64,000 bases of DNA from Floccularia luteovirens (taxonomy: Eukaryota > Basidiomycota > Agaricomycetes > Agaricales > Squamanitaceae): positions 2,108,001 to 2,172,000 of the forward strand of contig VSJF01000002.1 of the NCBI GenBank assembly GCA_009739215.1. Direction: 5' to 3'. Every line of letters begins with the position of its first letter. Position 1 is the first letter of the stretch. Below are positions 56,097-64,000 of the stretch, one piece after another. Both the position numbers and the translations under genes were made by a program. The notes beneath the pieces were generated by a model. That model saw only the letters and a list, made by a program, of their open reading frames with translations. It did no database searches and was not told the DNA's origin.

Positions 56097-59000
56097 TCAG
56101 GGTTTGCCTTTGAATGTTTGTATCAACGACTTGATGGCTCCAAATCGCTTACTCGAAGGCGGTAGGTTACGGCCTGCCTGTTCGGAAGGGGGTAATCCCA
56201 TTCTCGTCAACTTCTTCGCACTCCTGACTTGTTCGCGTTTACTACGTGCAGATGTGTAACCCCCATGTGGGGCTGTTGAAACTCTAGAAAGTGCAAGGTC
56301 TGCATCAGTGTCCGCATCAATTCCATCTAAAGAACTGATTCGACTGAGAGACTCCGGACCAAAGTCTTGCACGGGCATTCGAGTTCTGGATACAGACCGT
56401 GTATAATGTCCAAGAAATGTGTCTTGGGGAGATTCGGATAAGTTCTTAAGTTGGTTGTTGGAAGGGATATCAAAGTCTTCCAGCTCTTCAAAGTCTAGTT
56501 CTTCATTCGAGGATAGGGGTTTTGGATGTGGCTGTCCAAACGCAGAGGTAGAACAAGAGGATTGATGCGAACGCCCTGATTGGTCGCTTGAAAAAGAATT
56601 GTTGGCCCGCCTTGAACGAGCTACAAATTGAATAGGTAAAGTTTCATTCATGTGAAAACCAAAGAAACTCTTACCTTCTTCGGCTGTAGAGGGCCGTCGG
56701 GGGCCATTCGTTCTTGGGCTGCTTCTCCCAAACTGGCGATTGTTCTCGTCTAACAAAGTGTTCGAAGTTCGTTCCGTGGCAGAATAAGTCGTTGAAGAAA
56801 TTTGTGACACTTTCGTGCCTACAGAATCTGGGGTGACAGCTTCCTTTTGCTCTCTGAATTTTTTTTCTAGAGCTAGTATTTCACCATATGCAGCCAATTT
56901 TGCGCTCAACGGAGTCCGGCCGACGCTTGTCGCAGTGGATGGTAGCTCTTGTGCATTCGCCATTTCCAGAACATCTTGACGTACGAGATTTAATAATGCC
57001 TCTGCCTGTGCATGAGACGATATAGATTTGACGTTTATATCCATTGGAGTATGGGCTCTTCGTTCATTCAGACCGCCTGAGGGTTGAATATCACGTTGGA
57101 GACTGATAGATTGGTGTGAATCCGTTCGTTTTGTATCGCTGTCTTTGCTTGAACTTGTTGACCCATTCTTATCTAGAGTGGAGACAAGCAGTGTTGGTGG
57201 AGAAGATGCATTTGATGGATCTATCGTGATGGTGTCGCTGATGCTGAAAGGGAAGTCGGTTTTAAGTACATTTGTATCGTTCGCAGCTTCGTCGTTTGAT
57301 AAGATGGGGGAGAGTGAAGACTCTGATGAAGACGTAAATGACAGTCCTCTGCCCCTTTCCCCTAATAGAAGCGCGCTACGGCGGATTTGCTCGGCAGCGA
57401 CGTCATTGACTACAACTTCTAATGATTTCTGACCGATTGGTCGACCATACTCTTCATCAGCCTCTTCGATATCGTTTTCAATGCGGGGGTTGGATTCGTT
57501 AGCAGTTTCAGGTAACTTTGTAGCATAGTTGCCAGAGAGTGGACTTGCGTTGGCTTGGAAAAGGTTCTTATCACCCGAACGTCTCTTTTTAAACTTGTTA
57601 AGAGAGCTCGAGCTACTACTTGACTTTAACGTCATTGGGATAGCACGGGGGCTTTCATAAATATCCTTCCCTCTTAAATCTTCTGTGGAGGTAGGTTGGA
57701 ATCTGAGCGTTCGGAAAGCTGCTGGAGATCCTGAAGGATTCGGCAATGTGCGGCTATAGGGCCTCAGTATCCCTACTCGCTGCCCTGTCTTTGTATCACC
57801 TTCTGCGATAAGCCCAGGGCTGGTATTCTCATCTTCTGCGAACACAGCAAATCCATCATTTGGATTCGTGTCTGCACCAAGACTACTAGAAGAGCCTGAG
57901 CGGTGCCTCGAATGCCCTTGGGAGCGTAAAACGTTCAGGCGGGACAAAGGGCTAGAACCTGATCCAGGTGTTTCAGGATGCTGAGGTAGGTTGGATTGGC
58001 TGTGATTCTGATCTGATGCAAGTGGTACTGGCATACGCCCAGGAGACCGCGTACTCGCTGAAAGCTTGCGATGCAGTAATTGAGAAGAACGTGATTGCGG
58101 GGGTTGATCCGGATTTCGTAGTGAAGCATCGCTTCCCCGGTGGTATCGCATTCCGCTGAGAGAAAATGATGAACCAAACGTGGGTGGAGATGCTTTTGAG
58201 CTAAGACTGATGACGTCGGTGAGATCGGTAGTAGATGATTGTGGGTGGTTGTGTTGAGTTCCGGCATCGCTGTCTTGGCCTGTGCCACTAATACCCTCTC
58301 CACTTTGCCCTTTCTTGAAAAGGTTCAATAAAGAGTACTTGCTTCCTATTTTCCTGACTACGTCACGTCCGTACAAAGCGTGAGTTTGTTCGTGCTCCTG
58401 CTGCCGTTCAGCATCTGTTCCGGCAGACCGAGGCCTCCTCATTTGCGAATTACTAGTTGCTGGACCAGAGACTTTACGATCCCGAGGAAGTTCATCGGAA
58501 TGGGGATGCAAGATATGCGGTAACGAAGGCCGGCGTGCAGTGACATCAACAGGAGCAAGGTGTTCATCTTGAGTAGTATAGAACGTGTACTCTCCAAATG
58601 GCTTTTGAGGAGAAGCGGGTGGCGTTGGCGTAGAAGCAAGACGTTGAGGCTTCTGGCATGCATCCGAGAGACCCGAGGAAGACGACTTGAGCATATTAAG
58701 AGCATTATCAATGGATTGTTTCATGTGTAGTCGTCTGCGTATTGAAACGGGACCAGGTGTATCGTCTTCAGCTGTAGGTCGATCACGATTACTAGAGGCG
58801 CCTCTTTTCTCGTCTGTGTTACTTCCAAGTCCCTCTCTTTCTCTCAGATCTCTATCCTTATTCAGGACCCAGTTGTGTAGTACAGTTGCACATTCCAGCC
58901 AACCATTCTGTTTAGCTAAGGTTTCTGGTGTAATTCCATGCTTGTCGGCTCTATTTGCATGAGCGCCATGTAGCAACAAGAGGGTGACAACCTCTGCATT

Positions 59001-59602
59001 CCCATTCGCGGCGGCAAAGTGAAGCGGAGTTGATCCTGAAGTGCCGACGATTGGCGCTGATGAGTCCCTGTTCTTCTCGTTTGAATAGCGCCTAGGAAGC
59101 CTGAAAGATCGCAGAGGTAAGTAAACGATCAGAGTAAGTAGTGATAAGCACGTACCTGGGTGCATTGACATCGGCGCCGTGTTCAATGAGCAACTTCACC
59201 ACTTGGATACTACCTCCCGCACAAGCAGCATGCAGAGGAAGAACACCATCTAGAACCGAATTTATTGGCTGTCCGTGATCGAGAGCATATTCGACGAGTC
59301 CGACGTTGCCAGTCGCAGCAGCGGAGTGGAGACCAAGGCTGGGAACTGTGGGGTGAAAGGGTTAGATACGCGTCGTGAGTGGCTAACAAAGGAAGAAAGA
59401 CAGACATTCTGTAGTGACGTTATATTTTGCCTCTGCTTTGTTGTACGGCGTCCGCAGAGGGACGGGCATAATGTTTTGACCAGCGCTGGTGGTGGTGAAG
59501 GAATGAGGAAGGGATGGAGAATGATGTCTGATGGTGCAACGAACAAAGGGGATTTATGAGATCTCCGTGTACCTCGCCCTCGCCCACCTGATAGCTCTTC
59601 AT
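56097..59602 (-). CDS. Ankyrin-repeat protein with long disordered tail
   Basis: Not assigned to a named family. Ankyrin repeats occupy the N-terminus: PSLGLHSAAATGNVGLVEYA, VLPLHAACAGGSIQVVKLLI with EHGADVNAP, GSTPLHFAAANGNAEVVTLL with LHGAHANRADKHG, and ITPETLAKQNGWLECATVL. Then come about 850 residues of Ser/Pro/Arg-rich sequence with short helices (MKQSIDNALNMLKSSSSG, AEALLNLVRQDVLEM, ILALEKKFREQKE), ending in a conserved-looking SLIQTFKGKP. The large exon ends at 56097. The intron before LPRRYSNEK and the acceptor before PSLGL (about 59345) are clear. The first coding exon is not: ATG 59602 (MKSYQVGEG) is the best candidate, but no donor in perfect phase was found. Probably a scaffold or signalling protein (inference). 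Confidence 0.65.
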
Positions 59603-59783
59603 TGCTCTGCTCCCACACACACCGGCTCTATCCGGTACAACAGCGCTCACAAGAGCTTAAATATATTTAACCACTTCGATTAACTTTGTACTACTTGTTA
59701 CATTAATTATAACCGTTACAATTATATCTCATCAAGAGAGAACATAACACTATCCTAGTAGGAAAAATTATCAAAATATCGTA

Positions 59784-62459
59784 TTATCGACCCAGCACTT
59801 CAATTCGCTTCGATCCAAGAAATATGTTGCGTTCTCGTTCCGCACTCACAGCGTAGCGAGAGTCGCCTGCTAAAAGGTGTGATCTTGGAGACTCGGTTGC
59901 TCCATGGAGTGGGGTTGTGGTGTTCCCAAAGTCAAACAAACCAATAAGGTTAGATGGCGGTTGGGGAGGGCTTGGAGTATCTTTCATACTTCTGTTCATC
60001 ACCGGAACACTTGACTTCCACCAATGTTCAGCCCTAAGCGCCGTCAACACTTCGATTGCGGTTTTCGCCGTCTCCGCAGTTTTCCCATCTTCCCGTTGGC
60101 AGATCTCGTTATAGACTCGTAAAGCGCGTTCAATCAAGTGATCCGCTTCAAAGATCATATCATGCCACTGACACTTTGCCAATGTCGCAATAAGTGCTAC
60201 AGCAGACTCAAACAGGGAGTAACACCCTTCGAAGAGCCAGGTGCTCCCTGGGTGGACAGGATCTTTGGTGAGAGTCAAACTTTCCACGCGCATCGCTGCA
60301 TCATGAGCATCGCACTGATATCGGATGACCTCCATAGTGATTTCGATGCAAAGGGAATTGCTGCGCTCGATCAAGCTCAGCAGTTGTGGAGGACGTCGTT
60401 GTCCAGTAGTAGATGCGATGCTCAGCTTGACCCTAGCAATGAGATACCAGCTCCTTAGCATATAGCGGTAACGGGCAAGTGTCCTGATTTCAGAGGCAGT
60501 GTTGGAATCATAAGAGTCGTATTCCACATTATAGTCTTGACGATATTCAGGAGGTAGCTGTTGCTCCCATTTTTGAAGTTTGGAATCCATATCAAGGAAA
60601 CCGGCGCAGTCGGGATATTCAACACTGAAACACTGCGAGGCAAAGTTGTAAGTGAACAAAATACTTCAGAAATAAAAACAGGTTGCTTACCTGATCCATT
60701 GCTTCTCCTAGCAACGTTGCAAATCCAACAAGAACAATTTGACTCAAGTTGAAAAGATTGCGACTGCCGTTGGAATTATGAGGCGAAGGAAGGTCGACAT
60801 CGAAATATTGGCTCCGGATCATTTGAGGCCTGCTCAAAACATAGGACAGTAGCCTGAAACAAACTGGTTCAGTGAATGACCCTTGACTGTTATACCAGAA
60901 AAACCCACTTATCCCATATAAACAATCCCCACCAAGCTCTCCTCCGTAGGACCTTTTCATCTTCCGACATCAGGTGCCAAAGCTCCCAACCCGGATCCCG
61001 ATGCATCCCAACGGCTTGTGCACTCCGTATCCCATTGCCAACAAGTTTCCAAGCCTCGCTGACGCGTCCCCTCTCAGAAAGGAAATTGCAAAGGAGAGAT
61101 ATGGCAAGACAGCTGAGAACTGTGCCATCAGCAACGGATGACATAGTGGATGTGCAGGGTGTGCACAGATAATCATCTTCGGTGATCCGCCTCGCCGTCA
61201 TAGCATACATGAAGTAATCATCACAAGATAACACCGGGGAATGCATGGATAATTCCGCGTAGCTTGCTTTTGGCGCGCTTGCAAGGACAGCAAACAAAAG
61301 CATCAACCAATGAGTGTTGACGTCAGCGAATCTCGGAGGTGAACATTGGAGAGCAGCCAACATCTCTGCACATGCTGTGCGGAACCACTCTTCTGGAACT
61401 CCAAAGCGCCAATTTGTCTCTGCAAAATAACCATCAAGCAGAGCATTCATGACTGAAAATAGTGGAATTGCAGATAAGATATCTTGTTTGGAGCTGGTCA
61501 CCAAGGGCACATGTGAAAACCTCTCGGTAGATTCCCGAGGTCCGACCACAGTCGTCGTTGAATTTGTCGATTTGGCGTACAAGAATCGCGGCAAATTTTT
61601 GTTACTGATCTACAGGCTACCATCAAAAAAGTGAAGGCTTGATGAACCGTAATTTTACTGACCGAATGCAAAGCACAGATAAGACTTCCTCTTCCTATGA
61701 ACTCGCCATGATGTGCTAGTGAGACATGAGCTAAAGTTGAGGTTGTCTCATAGAGTGAATTGGCTAAAAATGGTGGACCGTCTGGGAATACGGCCATATC
61801 TTCTAGTTTATTAGGAATCTCATGGAGGGGAGAAGATCTCTGGGAGGGGCCGGGTGATGTCTGTTCAGTGACAGAACTTCCCGGGAATCCCGTAGGCGGC
61901 GTTGAATGAGATGACACAGTGAACATATCCGCTGAGGATTCTGAATTAATGCTTTCTGAGGGGAACTTTCGTTGAGTCGTCTGCTCTGCAAGAGCTTGTT
62001 CTAGAGACAAGATACGGACAGAGAGTTGTTTGATAATCGCATTTTGTTCTGAAGCCCCCGGGTTTTCAAAAGCAGCAGGCGGTGGGCGAGCGGGGGCTGG
62101 TCTGGCGACGGGAACTGACTCCCATCGACACAGGTGGGCTACCCCTCTAGTTGTGCACAATGAACAAGGATAATTGCGATCACATTTCTGCAAAGTGCAA
62201 AGTAAAGATTAGCTCAAGCACGTGGAAACATCCCTGGCTGGGGTAAGGAGAAGAGTGAAAAATGAGGGGTTGTAAGACGGTGTCCCTTTAGGAGGCTCAG
62301 AAACTCCGTAACAAGAAGCGGCTTTGAAGAAAAGGCGAATAAATCACTTACTTGTCGTCGTTTAGTACACTCGACACAACTGAGACGTAAGCGGCGGCGG
62401 GTTTTCTTGTCTTTTTTCAGGTCCTGGGTGGTAGCCCTGGCATCTGGAGAGTGAACCAT
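59784..62459 (-). CDS. Zn2Cys6 fungal transcription factor with fungal-specific TF domain
   Basis: Near the N-terminus a binuclear zinc cluster is split by one intron: LRLSCVECTKRRQ joined to KCDRNYPCSLCTTRGVAHLC, giving six cysteines with normal spacing. A short coiled coil (IIKQLSVRILSLEQALAEQT) probably mediates dimerisation. The middle homology region (fungal_trans) shows SVADGTVLSCLAISLLCNFL, AWKLVGNGIRSAQAVGMHRD and RRRAWWGLFIWDK, followed by SRPQMIRSQYFDVDLP. The C-terminus is Pro/Ser-rich. About four introns. ATG 62459 (MVHSPDARATT) is the first in frame. No pathway cluster nearby suggests a target. Confidence 0.88.
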
Positions 62460-62728
62460 GATATGGTTAAGACCAAAGCAGGAGGGAAATCGGGGATGCG
62501 AACGATATGTTTTGGGTTGAAATAAATGAATACGACAATGGTGTTGAGAGTTGCGATCAACTGTCACGGGCGTATGGCCGAACAGTAGGACTTTGAAGCG
62601 ATCTTACAGACTTATAAATCGAAATGTCTAAGATCTCTTTTTATCAAGGAACCAAAGCCATCAACATATGACAAACGAGATTCTGTATACCAAGGATCAA
62701 CATTATAGCGCTCTTCTTCTACTTAAGC

Positions 62729-63955
62729 TTAGACATTCAAAAACCGTTTGCCACCCTGCCACACTGTAAAGCTCACAGCAGTCATGGGAACTACTTTAAG
62801 GTACCCGATACTAAGTCCAACATAAAACCCTCTCCACCCCCCAGAATGCCATACTGTGCTTACGGTCTCTCCCCAGCGAAGCCAGCGATCTGGTCGTGTG
62901 ATCCCTCCAACTTGCATTCTTCTACGGATCACTTCAAATGGATATGACGCCGTTTGAGCAAGGGCGCCTGATAAAGCTCCAATAGATAGGTCGGCTAATG
63001 GTGTTGGGTGATTGTGCCCAGTTTTGTTCGGACCAAGAAAGCGAGATCTTAAAAAGCCCCAACTAAGGAACGAGACGCCCGCATAAGGTATCATGCCGAT
63101 TATTGTAACAGTAAACCCTCGGTAAAATTTTAGTAGTGGGAAACGATTGAAGTATTGCTTGGTGTTGATATTTGGAATAGGGTTAGCTGGGATAGGTTTC
63201 CCTTCGTTGTATATCTGATGAAACGCGCTCAAGAATGATGGACGAGCCGCGAAAACCGAGGAATTAGGGGATGAGGTCTGAAACGCCATTCTAACCCGAA
63301 TGACCTCGAGGGGATATGTGAAAAAAACTGACATAGTGCCTGCGAACCTGAGTGAGCAAGCATACAACGTGCACAATTGTACTATAGAATAACCTGATAT
63401 TGCACCCGCAAGAAAACGGCGAACATTCGTCTCTTCTTGTTGGGTGGGCATTAATATCTGAAATGGGAAGAATTGTTATCATGTCTGTAATCACTACCAA
63501 GCACAATACTGAAATCACGACGAGCACGGACGTTGTGAGCCTGATCATAAGCCATAAACTTGATAGCCGCGTACGGAAATATGCGTAGGAGAGTTGCGGA
63601 ATGTCCTTGAAAAAGTCCACGTATTCCTCCGTCTCCATAGATTGCGGTACCAGCACGGAAAGCACCGCTCCAAGATCCTGGTACAATACATCAGTACTCG
63701 CAAGTTCCGACTAATATACTATACACATACCTGCATACTTCTGGAAGTCTGGGTTAGAGGCCTGGAATAGGATCTTGACTCTATCAAGTGGAGCGACAAC
63801 TGTCTTGGCCTAGAGGAATGTGATGTTAATTATATAAATGATTGATATTTCAAGGGACGCACAACACATCCTGCAAAACCACCGGCGAGTCCAGAACGAA
63901 TTATAAAGTGCAAAGACTGCTTGTCTGTCGACGTGACTTGGACATTTGGACTCAT
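62729..63955 (-). CDS. LEU5: Mitochondrial carrier of the Leu5 / coenzyme A group
   Basis: An inner-membrane carrier of the SLC25 family, most like Leu5/SLC25A42, which sustains CoA in the matrix. Three repeats are seen: [11 protein letters not shown]...[25 protein letters not shown] joined to [17 protein letters not shown]; and [20 protein letters not shown] then RM. Odd-helix signatures P-x-[DE]-x-x-[RK] are intact in all three. About four introns, including one with the acceptor at about 63352 before GTMSVFF. ATG 63955 ([10 protein letters not shown]) is the first in frame. A cttag acceptor-like sequence lies just upstream at 63967, so an additional 5' exon beyond the window edge is possible. 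Confidence 0.85.
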
Positions 63956-64000
63956 TCGCAGATCCTAAGGAATGGATGTCATGCACCTTGGATGGCTTCA

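Noticed and set aside
57145..57432. Forward frame inside the ankyrin-repeat gene
   Set aside because: Shadow of the long reverse-strand exon; Ser/Leu-rich composition is the complement of its codon use.

Overview
This window is nuclear DNA of a filamentous fungus, almost certainly a basidiomycete and probably an agaricomycete. Genes are dense and broken by many short introns of about 50-60 nt with GT..AG ends. The gene set fits: an unfused trifunctional tryptophan gene, an Slt2-type cell-wall MAP kinase, a p67phox-like NoxR regulator, Spa2, a GH15 glucoamylase with a starch-binding domain and a Zn2Cys6 regulator. There is one tRNA gene. I see no operon, CRISPR array, phage or intact transposon.

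Layout from left to right: 5' part of a TMEM184/Ost-alpha membrane protein (-, cut by the window edge); secreted S10 serine carboxypeptidase (+, 19 exons, two of them microexons); trifunctional tryptophan gene (+, single exon); Mpk1/Slt2 MAP kinase (-); Drs2-type P4 flippase (+); NoxR (+); Pxr1/PinX1 G-patch protein (+); steryl-ester-hydrolase-like lipase (-); PC-esterase-like membrane-anchored protein (+); IMPACT-domain protein (-); glucosamine-6-phosphate deaminase (+); tRNA-Gln(UUG) with a 14-nt intron (-); glucoamylase with a 15-glycine linker (-); a possible small two-exon gene (+); a TFIIIA-like nine-finger protein (-); an unknown membrane protein (+); an Spt21/Ams2-type histone-gene regulator (+); a secreted beta-carbonic anhydrase with a frame break (+); Dsc3 of the Golgi Dsc E3 ligase (+); an EgtB-like sulfoxide synthase lacking the usual fused methyltransferase (-); a 2.6-kb stretch without a supported gene; Spa2 (-); very-long-chain 3-oxoacyl-CoA reductase (-); aromatic amino acid decarboxylase (+); Pex1 (-); an ankyrin-repeat protein (-); a Zn2Cys6 transcription factor (-); and a Leu5-like mitochondrial CoA carrier (-).

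Most genes are unrelated housekeeping or secretory functions. Several (Mpk1, Drs2, NoxR, Spa2) act in polarised hyphal growth and cell-wall integrity in other fungi, but nothing here shows that they are co-regulated. The most notable points are the two microexons and the non-canonical donor in the carboxypeptidase, the EgtB-like protein without its methyltransferase half, the polyglycine linker of the glucoamylase, and a series of one-base frame discrepancies in otherwise well-conserved genes. The last may be assembly indels or real alleles. Gene spans below run from start codon to stop codon including introns; exon joins were made by eye from splice signals and protein-family continuity.
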